A model generated the notes under the pieces. The model ran no database searches and had not been told where the DNA came from. It was given only the letters and a program-made list of their open reading frames with translations. From positions 1-58,426 of the forward strand of contig JAGIBJ010000050.1 in the NCBI GenBank assembly GCA_017744415.1: a stretch of DNA of 58,426 bases. The letters run 5' to 3'. Origin of the DNA: Solirubrobacteraceae bacterium (GTDB lineage: Bacteria; Actinomycetota; Thermoleophilia; Solirubrobacterales; Solirubrobacteraceae). Positions 39,992 through 49,000 of the stretch are shown one piece after another. A program made the translations under genes and the position numbers. Positions within the stretch are counted from its first letter, which is position 1. Every line of letters starts with the position of its first letter.

Positions 39992-40264
39992 CTAGGCGCT
40001 AGGGGTCGGCGGCTCGTCGTCCGGCAGCTCGACGCGACCGGCGAGGATGTCGGTCAGTCGAGCGACATCGTCACCCGTGAGGATGTCGTCGCCGCGCTCA
40101 TGCTTCTTGCGAAGGCGGTTGACGAGTTCGGCGCGCAGGATGTCGATCTTGCCGTGCAGGATGCGACGGCGGTACGAGATCTCGACCTCTTCGTCGGTCA
40201 GCTGGTGGATGAGGTCCTTGAGCTCCTGATCGGAGAGGGACCCAAGATCGGGGAACGTGTCCAT
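39992..40264 (-). CDS. rsiG: RsiG-family c-di-GMP-binding anti-sigma factor
   Basis: This 90-aa helical protein starts at ATG 40264 (MDTFPDLGSLSDQELK). It carries one copy of the c-di-GMP-binding pattern E(X)3S(X)2R(X)3Q(X)3D, here as Glu26, Ser30, Arg33, His37, Asp41 (Gln replaced by His), followed by the conserved IDILRAELVNRLRKKHERGDDI. RsiG proteins hold a WhiG/FliA-type sigma factor inactive when bound to c-di-GMP. Streptomyces RsiG has two such motifs in one chain; a single-motif protein would need to dimerise. Partner sigma not in the window. Confidence 0.85.
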   Translation of the reverse strand: MDTFPDLGSLSDQELKDLIHQLTDEEVEISYRRRILHGKIDILRAELVNRLRKKHERGDDILTGDDVARLTDILAGRVELPDDEPPTPSA

Positions 40265-40486
40265 GTGGTCAGGCAGGCTCCGGTCGGGAGTGGCCCACAT
40301 TACCTGTCTCGGCGGCGAGACCGATGTCACGCATGGCTTCTTTCGGCCACGCATGGCTCTACCTCGGCTTCAGGCTCAGCCTTCGAGCGGTCATCGCCCG
40401 TGTTCTCGGGCCTTCTCAGAGCCCTGAGCATTGCTCAGGTGACCTCGGACGTTCGTCTGCCTGGGGCACTCGGTGAGGAGGCACCC
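40265..40486. other. rsiG upstream region with direct repeats
   Basis: CACGCATGGCT is repeated at 40328-40338 and 40348-40358 (20-bp period), and CCTGAGC-ATT-GCTCAGG (40423-40439) forms a palindrome. No gene is seen; the rsiG-FHA-FtsR promoter is expected here. Confidence 0.45.
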
Positions 40487-41116
40487 TCAGCGGGCCGCGG
40501 TGACCGGCGGCCGCGCGAAGATCACACGGGCATAGAGCGCGCTCGCCAGGTAGGCCATCACGACGCCGATCACGAGCAGCCCGTGCGCGAGACCGAGCGC
40601 GCCGGCCAGGGCGAAGAAGAGCGACGACATCAGCGGCCAGACCGCCAGACGGCCGACCCAGTTGATGGTGATCGCGCCGCGGCGATGCAGGGCCATGCGC
40701 GCGAGGGCGAGCATCGCGATCTCGCGCGCGAGCAGGAGCGCGAGCCAGGTGCGCGGCAGCAGCTCGAAGTTCCAGGCCACCCCGGCCCCCGCGATGATCA
40801 TCAGCCGATCGATCGCTGGGTCCAGCAGCGCCCCGAGCCGGCTGTACTGGCCGGTGATCCGGGCGAGGATGCCGTCGAGGTAGTCGCCCCAGGCGACCGC
40901 CCCGTAGAGCACCGCGGCCGCCGTCGAATGGCCATCGCCGGAGCGCGCCGCGAAGACGACGAAGAGCACCAGCCCGACCACGCGCGCGTAGCCGACGAGG
41001 TTCGGGATCGTCCAGGGCCGCAGCGGACTGCCCGGCAGCGTGGACGGCGGGGGTGGCGCGGAGCGGTCCAGGCCCAGGAGGCGCCGCAGGCCGCGGCGCT
41101 GGGCACCCTCGGTCAT
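40487..41116 (-). CDS. pgsA: CDP-alcohol phosphatidyltransferase (phosphatidylglycerophosphate synthase-like)
   Basis: The 209-aa membrane protein has about six helices and the family signature D-x2-DG-x2-AR-x8-G-x3-D-x3-D, seen as DYLDGILARITGQYSRLGALLDPAIDRL. It transfers a phosphatidyl group from CDP-diacylglycerol to an alcohol, most likely glycerol 3-phosphate (PgsA) by position, though phosphatidylinositol synthase is a related alternative. Its ATG overlaps the proS stop by four bases. Confidence 0.85.
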   Translation of the reverse strand: MTEGAQRRGLRRLLGLDRSAPPPPSTLPGSPLRPWTIPNLVGYARVVGLVLFVVFAARSGDGHSTAAAVLYGAVAWGDYLDGILARITGQYSRLGALLDPAIDRLMIIAGAGVAWNFELLPRTWLALLLAREIAMLALARMALHRRGAITINWVGRLAVWPLMSSLFFALAGALGLAHGLLVIGVVMAYLASALYARVIFARPPVTAAR

Positions 41117-42804
41117 GGGGCAGCGGCGAGGTGCGCCCGAACCGCGGGCACGGGATCGTCGAGCGAGATCGGATCGAGCTCGACGCTGCCGCGGCGTCGT
41201 TGCGCCTCCGCCTCGCCGCGCTCGAGCGTGCGGCGGCCGACGACGAGCCGCAGGGGGCAGCCGAGCAGCTCCGCGTCGGTGAGCTTCTCCCCCGCGCCGC
41301 CGGCGCGGTCGTCGAGGATCACCTCGAAGCCTGCCTGATCGAGGGTCGCGGCGAGCTTGGCGGCGGCCTCCGCCTCCGGGCTGCCCGGCTTGCCGAGCCC
41401 GGCCACATGCACTTGCCACGGCGCGATCGCCTTCGGCCACGCGATGCCCCGCTCGTCGCCGCACTGCTCGGCCGTCGACGCAACGATGCGCGCGGGGCCG
41501 ATGCCGTAGCAACCCATGATGATCGGCTGGCGCTTGCCGTCCTCGTCGAGGAACGTGGCCCCGAGTGCCTCGGTGTACTTCGTGCCGAGCTTGAAGATGT
41601 TGCCGACCTCGATCGCCGGCACGATCTCGACGGGCTTGCCGTCGACGGTGTCACCCGCCTTCGCCGCGCGCACGTCGACCCGCCGCGCTTGGAAGTCGCG
41701 CCCCGGCTGCACGCCGCGGAGGTGGACGCCGGCCTTGTTGGCGCCCACGACGTGCTCGGTGTCTCCGACGGCGAGGTCGAGCAGCACGGTGGTACCCGGG
41801 TCGGCCATCTCGATCGGTCCGAGGTACCCGGCCGGGCCGATCGCCGCGGCGATCTCCTCTTCCGTCGCCGGGCGATGCGTACCGCCGAGCGCGTTGGCGA
41901 GCTTCGTCTCCTGGACCGTGTCGTCGCCGCGCAACAGGACGAGCACGAGGCCCTCCGGACCGACCACCGCGACCGCCTTCATCGTCGCCGAGGCATCGAT
42001 GCCGAGAAGTTCGGCGAGGCGCTCGATCGTCTTCGCGTCGGGCGTCTCGACGGGCTCAGGGGCTCCGATCGGCTCGACGACCACAGCGGGCGACGGCGTG
42101 GTGGTCGCGACCTCGACGTTCGCCGCGTAGCCCTCGGCGAGCACGATGTCGTCCTCTCCTGCAGCGCACGGAGCCATGTATTCATGGGCGCCGGCGCCGC
42201 CCATCATGCCGACGTCGCTCTCGACCCGGTACCACCGGACGCCGCAGCGGTCGTAGATCTTCGCGTAAGCCGCCGTCTGCGCCTCGTAGGAGGCGTCCAG
42301 GCCCGCGTCATCGCGGTCGAACGAGTACGCGTCCTTCATCACGAACTCGCGGGTGCGCAGGATGCCGGCGCGCGGGCGCGGCTCGTCGCGCTCCTTGGTC
42401 TGCACCTGGTAGAGCGTGAACGGCAGCTCGCGGTACGACTTCACGATCTGCGCCACGTGCGTCGTCACAGCCTCCTCGTGCGTCATCGCGAGCACCATCT
42501 CGCTGCCCTTGCGGTCCTCGAGCTTGAAGAGCTCGTGAATCTGGTCGCGACCGGTCTTCTCCCACAGCTCGCGGGGCTGGAGCACCGGGAGCGACAGCTC
42601 CTGGGCGCCGGCGGCGTCCATCTCCTCGCGGATGATGTCGACGACCTTCTGGTGGATCCGCCAGCCCGCGGGCATCCACGACCACAGGCCGGAGCCGAGC
42701 TGGCGCACCAGGCCGGCGCGAACCATCAACTGATGCGACAGCGCCTCGGCGTCGGCCGGGGGCTGACGCTCGGTCGGCAGGAGCAGCTGCGACAGGCGAT
42801 GCAC
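41113..42804 (-). CDS. proS: prolyl-tRNA synthetase (bacterial type with editing domain)
   Basis: The 563-aa enzyme has class II motifs: motif 1 region SGLWSWMPAGWRIHQKV, motif 2 (RPRAGILRTREFVMKDAYSF) and motif 3 (GCYGIGPARIVAS). An INS/YbaK editing domain lies between them (about 225-380, AVAVVGPEGLVLVLLRGDD and VGANKAGVH), which removes alanine from mischarged tRNA-Pro. Anticodon-binding domain at the C-terminus (from about 460). It is coupled to pgsA and divergent from sodA. Confidence 0.97.
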   Translation of the reverse strand: MHRLSQLLLPTERQPPADAEALSHQLMVRAGLVRQLGSGLWSWMPAGWRIHQKVVDIIREEMDAAGAQELSLPVLQPRELWEKTGRDQIHELFKLEDRKGSEMVLAMTHEEAVTTHVAQIVKSYRELPFTLYQVQTKERDEPRPRAGILRTREFVMKDAYSFDRDDAGLDASYEAQTAAYAKIYDRCGVRWYRVESDVGMMGGAGAHEYMAPCAAGEDDIVLAEGYAANVEVATTTPSPAVVVEPIGAPEPVETPDAKTIERLAELLGIDASATMKAVAVVGPEGLVLVLLRGDDTVQETKLANALGGTHRPATEEEIAAAIGPAGYLGPIEMADPGTTVLLDLAVGDTEHVVGANKAGVHLRGVQPGRDFQARRVDVRAAKAGDTVDGKPVEIVPAIEVGNIFKLGTKYTEALGATFLDEDGKRQPIIMGCYGIGPARIVASTAEQCGDERGIAWPKAIAPWQVHVAGLGKPGSPEAEAAAKLAATLDQAGFEVILDDRAGGAGEKLTDAELLGCPLRLVVGRRTLERGEAEAQRRRGSVELDPISLDDPVPAVRAHLAAAP

Positions 42805-42830
42805 CCCCCGGAATCTAGCTTGCGGGCAGG

Positions 42831-42845
42831 CGTGACGGCGTCACG
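42831..42845. promoter_or_regulatory. palindrome in the proS-sodA gap
   Basis: CGTGAC-GGC-GTCACG, a perfect inverted repeat just upstream of the sodA -10. Confidence 0.5.
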
Positions 42846-42857
42846 GCGCCTTCGTCA

Positions 42858-42863
42858 TATAGT
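42858..42863 (+). promoter_or_regulatory. sodA -10 element
   Basis: TATAGT in a GC-rich region; start of transcription would be about 42870, giving a 36-nt leader. Confidence 0.5.
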
Positions 42864-42905
42864 CCGGGCCGAAGCCTCAGCGACTGCACCAGGAGAGACT
42901 GCCCC

Positions 42906-43508
42906 ATGGCCTACGAAGTTCCCGCACTTCCCTACGCGTACGACGCGCTCGAGCCGCACATCGATGCGCAGACGATGACCATCCACCACGACAAGCACCA
43001 CCAGGCGTACGTCGACAAGGTCAACGCCGCCCTCGAGGGCACCGAGTGGGCCGACAAGCCGATCGAGGAGGTCGTCGCGAACCTCTCCTCCCTCCCGGCC
43101 GACAAGCTCGGCCCGGTGCGCAACAACGGCGGCGGTCACTACAACCACACGCTCTTCTGGGAGTCGCTCTCGCCCGACGGCGGCGAGCCCGAGGGTGAGC
43201 TGGCCGACGCGATCACGGCCAAGTTCGGTTCGCTCGACGCGTTCAAGGAGCAGTTCGAGGCCGCCGGCGTGAACCAGTTCGGCTCGGGCTGGGCCTGGCT
43301 CGTCCTCGACGGCGGTGAGCTCGCCATCACGAGCACCCCCAACCAGGATTCGCCCCTCACCGACGGCAAGACCCCGCTCCTCGGCAACGACGTGTGGGAG
43401 CACGCGTACTACCTGAAGTACCAGAACCAGCGCCCGGCGTACCTGAAGGCGTTCTGGAACGTCGTCAACTGGGCGAAGGTCGCGGAGCGCTACGCCGCCG
43501 CGAAGTAG
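42906..43508 (+). CDS. sodA: iron/manganese superoxide dismutase
   Basis: The 200-aa enzyme has all four metal ligands: His27 ([16 protein letters not shown]), His81 ([11 protein letters not shown]), Asp162 and His166 ([15 protein letters not shown]). It removes superoxide in the cytoplasm. The GGHYNH and VWEHAYY segments are shared by Mn and Fe/cambialistic forms, so metal identity cannot be fixed. AGGAGAGA precedes the start. Two hairpins follow the stop. Confidence 0.96.
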   Translation: MAYEVPALPYAYDALEPHIDAQTMTIHHDKHHQAYVDKVNAALEGTEWADKPIEEVVANLSSLPADKLGPVRNNGGGHYNHTLFWESLSPDGGEPEGELADAITAKFGSLDAFKEQFEAAGVNQFGSGWAWLVLDGGELAITSTPNQDSPLTDGKTPLLGNDVWEHAYYLKYQNQRPAYLKAFWNVVNWAKVAERYAAAK

Positions 43509-43514
43509 CCGGCC

Positions 43515-43532
43515 GCTCCGGCGCTCCGGAGC
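43515..43532 (+). terminator. sodA terminator hairpin
   Basis: GCTCCGG-CGCT-CCGGAGC, just after the sodA stop. Confidence 0.65.
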
Positions 43533-43547
43533 AACAACGATCTCGAT

Positions 43548-43581
43548 GAGGCCGTCTGCGACCAGGGTCGCGGGCGGCCTC
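43548..43581. terminator. second, bidirectional hairpin
   Basis: GAGGCCG (43548-43554) and GCGACC (43558-43563) pair with CGGCCTC (43575-43581) and GGTCGC (43566-43571), with a 3-nt internal loop. Shared by the convergent glycosidase-like gene. Confidence 0.6.
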
Positions 43582-43614
43582 ACTCGTTGCGGGGCTCAGC
43601 GGCGCGGTCGAGCT

Positions 43615-45897
43615 TCAGCCGGGCGGCGTGAGCCCGCGGCCGAGGTAGCCGCCTTGCAGCGCGGCGAGGGTGCCGGCGTAGGTCGGGCCTTGATCGGGCT
43701 GGCGGGTCCACGTGACGTCGATCTCGCCTGTGTTGCCGGTCGCGCGCAACTCGTCGCCGTCGCGGGTCGCCCCCGAGTGCTTGGTCACCTTCACCCACGG
43801 CGGCAGCGGCCAGCGGAGGCGCCCGAGTTTGATCCCGTCGCGCGGCGAGAGCTTCCACGTGAGCGTGGCGCCCGTGGCGGTCGGGGCGAGCTTCAGATCG
43901 AGCTCACCGAACGTCGTCGGGAGACGCTCGACCTCGGTCACCGCACCCGGCATCGTCCACGCCGACGGAACGGCGGCGAACGCGACCAGGTCCGAGCCCT
44001 CCTCGTGCACGATCATGTCGCGGATGAAGCTCGTGAGTTCGGCGGAGGTCCAGGCGTGCGGCGCGAGGTTCACCGTGGCATCCCGGTTCGTCCACGGGAC
44101 GATGCTCGTCTCGAAGCCGCCTCCGGTGGCGGTGAGGTGCGCGATCGACGCGTAGAGGCCGGCGACCGGCTGGACCTTGTCGCCGGCGCGGAGCAGCGTC
44201 TGCCAGTCGCGGAACCCGAGGTAGGAATGGAGCCACTTGCCGGCATAGACGGCGAGGCCCTCCTGCATCTCGGCGAGGTCGGCGGCCACCGTCGACTGCA
44301 CGAGCGGATCGGTTGCCGGCAGCGTTGGGTAGGGCCACGCTGCCCAGCGCTCGCCCCAGCTGCGGCCGATCGTGCCGTCGAGCGTCGGCTGGATACGGCC
44401 GTTGATCGCGGTTGCTCGCATCGCGTTCTGCAGGCGCAGCTTGAGGGTGTCGCGCACCTTGATCGCCTTCGCCCGCAGCGGAGCGTCACCGGCGTAGCCC
44501 GCGAGGGAGACGGCGGCGTCGAGGCCCGCGACACCCCAGAGCTGGTCGCCCGTGAGGGTGCCCGCCACGTACTCGTTGTCCTTCGGATCGGAGGCGGGCA
44601 GCAGGCCCGTCGGGGTCACCGCGATCTGGCTGGCCGCCCAGTCGACGGCGCGGCCGACCGAAGGCGCCCACTGCTTCGCGAACGCCACGTCGCCCGTGAA
44701 GCGCACGTGCTGACCGAGCACCCAGAGCCCCTGGCCGAACCCGTCGCCCTGGCCGGGCCGCGAGACGTAGGAGCCGTCGGGCGTCTGCCAGTCGCCGAGG
44801 AACGGGAGGTTGTCGGCGGCGACCGAGGAGAGCCCGACCCGGTCGAGCGCATCCGTGATCACGGCGAGGTCGCGAATCCAGAACGCGTGGTACTGGAGCT
44901 TGTTCACGGCCTGCACCCATCGGCCGTCCTTGAGCTGGTAGCGCGGGACGAGCATGCCGGTGACGGCGGCATCGAGGGCCCGCTGCACGCTTGCCTCCGG
45001 CACTTTGATCGTGGCGCCGGCCGCGCGCTGGGCCCGCCACGAGCCGATGGTCTCCTGCGCGGCGGCGTCGACATCGGCGCGGCGCAGATCGCGCACGCGC
45101 GCATCCTTCTTCGGGATCGGGCGCAGCGGCACGATCACCTTGAGGTTGCTGCCGCCGGTGACGCCGACGCGGATGGCCGCGCCGAACGCGCTCGCGGCGC
45201 GTGGGCAGGCCGTCACCTTGGTCTTCGGGAGCCGGCGCTTGCCGCGCTTGCCGTTGCCGATGATCACGGCGACGACGCTCGGCCCCCGCTCGACGACCCA
45301 CGCCGAGCCTTTGCGGCGCACCTTCCAGCAGCGGCCCGCCCTGAAGCGCTGCCCCGGCTGGTCGTAAAGGCCCGGCCGCGAGGGCGTGACGGGGCGCGCG
45401 AAGCGGTAAGCGGCGGGCTTGCCGCCGGGCTTCATCGTGCCGCCCCATCGCAGGGCCACGCCCGCGCGGCCGCGGGCGCCCGGGTTGAGCGTCATGACCG
45501 CGGAGGGCACGCCGGCGACGCGGCCGGCCCACCACGAGGCGTCGGCGCCCGCCGCATCGACACCGGTCGCGTAGACCGGAACGGTGGGATCGGGCATGCC
45601 GCGACGCGCCAGGACGCCGAGGTCGCCGGAGCCAAGCCACGGCACCACCTCGACCGATGGCGTGAAGATCGAGCCGTCCGGGAGGATGCCGGCGCCCGCG
45701 ACCTCGCCGGGGACGCCGAGCTGATCGGTCGGCTGCGCCAGATAGCCGTAGCCAGGCTGGCCATCCCAAGGAATCGGGGACGCCGTCGCGTGTGCGGTCG
45801 CCGGGACCACGGCGACGCCGGCGATCAGCGTGGCGAGCGTACGGCGAGCGGTGCGCGCGTGCGCGCGCAGGGGCAGGAGGAGACGAGGACGTGGCAG
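43615..45897 (-). CDS. exported six-hairpin-glycosidase-like protein (CTG start)
   Basis: The sequence continues upstream of the first usual start (GTG 45810) into a full signal peptide (n-region rich in Arg, then TLATLIAGVAVVPATAHA), but no ATG/GTG/TTG opens it. CTG 45897, 7 nt after GGAG, is the best start, giving 760 aa. The mature protein has an N-terminal beta domain (about 40-270) and a helical (alpha/alpha)6-type catalytic-like domain (about 300-640) containing QYHAFWIRDLAVITDAL, DGFGQGLWVLGQH, DQLWGVAGLDAAV and RWAAWPYPTLPATDPLV, as in glucoamylase-like enzymes. It probably degrades a polysaccharide outside the cell. Confidence 0.68.
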   Translation of the reverse strand: MPRPRLLLPLRAHARTARRTLATLIAGVAVVPATAHATASPIPWDGQPGYGYLAQPTDQLGVPGEVAGAGILPDGSIFTPSVEVVPWLGSGDLGVLARRGMPDPTVPVYATGVDAAGADASWWAGRVAGVPSAVMTLNPGARGRAGVALRWGGTMKPGGKPAAYRFARPVTPSRPGLYDQPGQRFRAGRCWKVRRKGSAWVVERGPSVVAVIIGNGKRGKRRLPKTKVTACPRAASAFGAAIRVGVTGGSNLKVIVPLRPIPKKDARVRDLRRADVDAAAQETIGSWRAQRAAGATIKVPEASVQRALDAAVTGMLVPRYQLKDGRWVQAVNKLQYHAFWIRDLAVITDALDRVGLSSVAADNLPFLGDWQTPDGSYVSRPGQGDGFGQGLWVLGQHVRFTGDVAFAKQWAPSVGRAVDWAASQIAVTPTGLLPASDPKDNEYVAGTLTGDQLWGVAGLDAAVSLAGYAGDAPLRAKAIKVRDTLKLRLQNAMRATAINGRIQPTLDGTIGRSWGERWAAWPYPTLPATDPLVQSTVAADLAEMQEGLAVYAGKWLHSYLGFRDWQTLLRAGDKVQPVAGLYASIAHLTATGGGFETSIVPWTNRDATVNLAPHAWTSAELTSFIRDMIVHEEGSDLVAFAAVPSAWTMPGAVTEVERLPTTFGELDLKLAPTATGATLTWKLSPRDGIKLGRLRWPLPPWVKVTKHSGATRDGDELRATGNTGEIDVTWTRQPDQGPTYAGTLAALQGGYLGRGLTPPG

Positions 45898-45937
45898 GGG
45901 GAAGCTCCGGGGCGAGGGCGGATCCTTGCAGGCTGAG

Positions 45938-45960
45938 AACCCGGAATGCGCCGCCGGGTT
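45938..45960. terminator. hairpin upstream of the glycosidase-like gene
   Basis: AACCCGG (45938-45944) pairs with CCGGGTT (45954-45960). It may belong to the leader of the glycosidase-like gene. Confidence 0.4.
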
Positions 45961-45964
45961 GCGC

Positions 45965-45988
45965 GCCCCGGGCCGGTCGGCCCGGGGC
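45965..45988 (-). terminator. terminator of the PKD protein gene
   Basis: GCCCCGGGCCG and CGGCCCGGGGC form an 11-bp stem around a 2-nt gap, 40 nt past the PKD gene stop. Confidence 0.6.
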
Positions 45989-46027
45989 GGCGCACCGGCG
46001 CTCTCTCAGCGCACGGAGTTCCGCGTA

Positions 46028-49000
46028 TCAGGAGCAGCGCGGGCGCACTTTCGGCACCCGCTTCGCAGTTGCGGACTTCTTGGCTCCGAGCTTGGCGATG
46101 GCGCGGCGGCCTGTCTCCTGATCCGCACGCACGCCGGTGACGGTCGCCTTCACGCTCGCGTCGGACGGGACGCCGGTGATCCGCACCGCGCGGCATCGGC
46201 CGGCGACATCGAAGCCCGTGCTCGTCCCGTCGGCGGCGGTCACCGAGACCGCGTACCGGTCAGCCCCGCGTGCGGCGGCCCACGAGACCGTCACGATGCC
46301 GGCCTTGCGGGTGATCCCGATCCGCGACGGCTTGGCGGGCTTCGCCCACGACGGTGCCTGGTAGGTGGCGATCACCTGGCGCGAGATCTCGACCCCACCG
46401 CGGGTGATCGTCGCGTGGATCTCACGCTTGCCGCCCTTGCCGGGAGCCGGGGAGAACGTGATGCTCGCGCACTTCACGGAACCGCCGACGGGGCTCGCCT
46501 TCACGCGCTCCTCGCACGCCCGAGGCTTGACGTCGTCGTCGAGCACCTGGCTCGTGTCGTCCCCCGTCTCCTGCAGGCTCAGCGTGGCGCCGTCCGGCAG
46601 GTCGAAGCCCACGTTCAGCACCTTCTTGCCACCCGGCGCGTTGCCGACGCCGCCGATCACCTGCGGCGTGCCCTCGTACGGCGACGTCTCGATCGTCGTG
46701 ATCGCGGCCGAGCCCGGGAGCGCTTCGAACGTCCAGTTGCCCGCGGCCGGGTTGATGAGCATCACGCTCGTGCTGGTGTCGGTGGGGTTCTCGGCGATCA
46801 TCCACTTACCGGGCGTCTGAGCGCTCGGAGTGGCCGGATCGGAGGCCGCGACGCTGCCGTCGGGACCGGTGGCCTTGATCTTGGGCGCAGCGCCGTTGCC
46901 CTTCACCTTGAGCGCGACGGCGCGCGTGCCCTTCGCGACCGTGATCGTGTTGGCGGCCGCCTGCGCAGCTCGCGAGGCCTCGAGGCCCGTCGGGAGCCCG
47001 AGCAGGTCGAAGCGGCCGAACGAGGCGGCGAAGGCGTTGCGCTTCGGGGTCCACGGGCCGAAGTCGCAGCTGCTGCCGAGCAGCGACAGCGACGACGGCG
47101 ACCAGGTGTAGCCGAAGCCGCCCTTGAGCTTGGTCACGTGCTCGACCCAGTGCAGGCGCCACCACGCCCACCACACCCAGTCGGCGTCCTTCTCGAGCGT
47201 CCACCACTTGATCTCGCCGAGATCGACGCAGGCGGCGAGGCCGAGGTTCGAGACGAGGCCGTCTGCTCTCGCGCAGATCACCCCGATACAGCCCTTCAGA
47301 TAGCCCTGGACGAGGAACTTCTTGATGGCAGGCTCGATCCAGCCGTTCACCCCGCCCTCGATGCTGATGATCGAGAACGAGAACCCGACCTTCAGGTTGA
47401 AGTCGATCGCGCCGTTGCCCTTGATGAGCAGCGAGCCGCTGCCCACCTGGTTGCCGAGCACGTAGACCGTGCCGCCGAGCTCCAGCGACCACGGCGTCGC
47501 GCCGTTGGCATCGGTGTAGAGGAAGTAGCCGTTGACCGCCACGGTCGGTTTGCCGTTGATCGGCAGCACCGACACGCCAACGTCGCCACGCAGCTTGAAT
47601 GGCGGCGGGTTGATGCAGAGCCCGATGCCGACCCGGTTGAGGTAGACGCCATTGGTGATCGGCACGCTGGTGCCAAGGTTGTCGGCGAAGCCGCCGAGGC
47701 TCGAGATCTGGCCGCCCGAGACGCTGCCGAAGGCGGCGACGCGCGGGCTGCTGCCCGTCGGCAGCACGACGACGGCGTTGCCGCTCCAGCGGGCCTGGGT
47801 CGGATCCTGGCCGCACGTGAGGTAGGGCTTGCCGTCGAGGTTCGGCGCGGCGCACGGCGTCACGGCCGTCGAGTTGGCGGCGGCGTAGGCGAAGCAGATG
47901 TTCTCCACCTTGAGCTTGCCGAGCCACGCGTTCTTGGCCTCGATCTTGAAGCCCTGCGTGACCGTTCCGGTCTTGTCGATCTCCAGCACGATGCGCGAGG
48001 TGAGCCCGGGCGACGACTTCTCGGGCCCGGACTTGAAGACGTCCGGGAGCTTGAGCGCCACGCTGAGCTTCACGTAGTACCGGCCTGCCGCGTTCAGGCC
48101 GAGGATCACCGGCATGTCGCCGGTGGCGCCGAAGCCGTACACCGCCGCGCCGGCACGCACCGAAAGTGATCCGGTCTCGGCTTCCGATCCGGCCGCCTTG
48201 CCCTTCGGGAGCGTGAGGGCCAGCTTGCCGCTGAAGAACGTGGTGTTCAAGGCGGCGATGGAAGCATCGGCCAGCAGGATCGAGCCGTCGGTCTTGGCGT
48301 CGCCCACGATCACTTCGAACGGGCTCTTCGCGCTCGGCGTGAATCGCAGGCCGTTCACGAAGACCGGCGACGTCGTGGTGAAGCGCTTGGAGTTCTTCGG
48401 ATCTGGCGTGAAGCATCCGCTGGTGCCGATCTCGTAGATCGCCCACGCGAGGCGCGTCGTGCAGGCGGGCGTCGGCGTCGGCGTCGCTTTGCCCGGCGCC
48501 GGCTTCTCCGGAGCTGGCGTCGAGGTTGCGGTCGCCGTCGGGGTCGGTGCTGGATCAGCGGCGGCGAAAGTGACGGCGGTCGAGACGATGACCGTGTGCG
48601 CCGGGCTCGCGCCGTCGCGCACCTGCACGCGGAAGGTGCGAGGGCCGGGCGTGCCGGTGGCGATCGTCGGCGTGATCGTGGCCCCGGCGCCGTCGTCGAA
48701 GCCATCGCCGTCGAGGTCCCAAAGGTAGGCGTAGCCGGCCTTGCCGCCGGCCGCGCTCGCCGAGAGCGTGATCTGGCTGCCGAGCTTCGGGGTGCCGCCG
48801 ACGGGCGTGATCGATCCAGAGAGGACCGGGTGCACCGTGACGGTGCGGATCACGGTGGACGAGTTCGTCGGCTGGTTCGAGCCGACCTGGTCGCTCACCA
48901 CGCCCTGGAGGTGGTAGACGCCGGGCGTATCGAAGCTCGCCGACAGCAGTTGCTGGCTTGGGTCGGACGGCCCGAGTGTCACCGAGTCGTATCCCGACTC

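Noticed and set aside
40290..40380. WhiG/FliA-type promoter (GCCGA-like -10) before rsiG
   Set aside because: Partial -10 look-alikes occur, but no TAAA-type -35 at proper spacing was found.
45808..45810. GTG 45810 as start of the glycosidase-like gene
   Set aside because: It cuts off the signal peptide core that continues in frame upstream.
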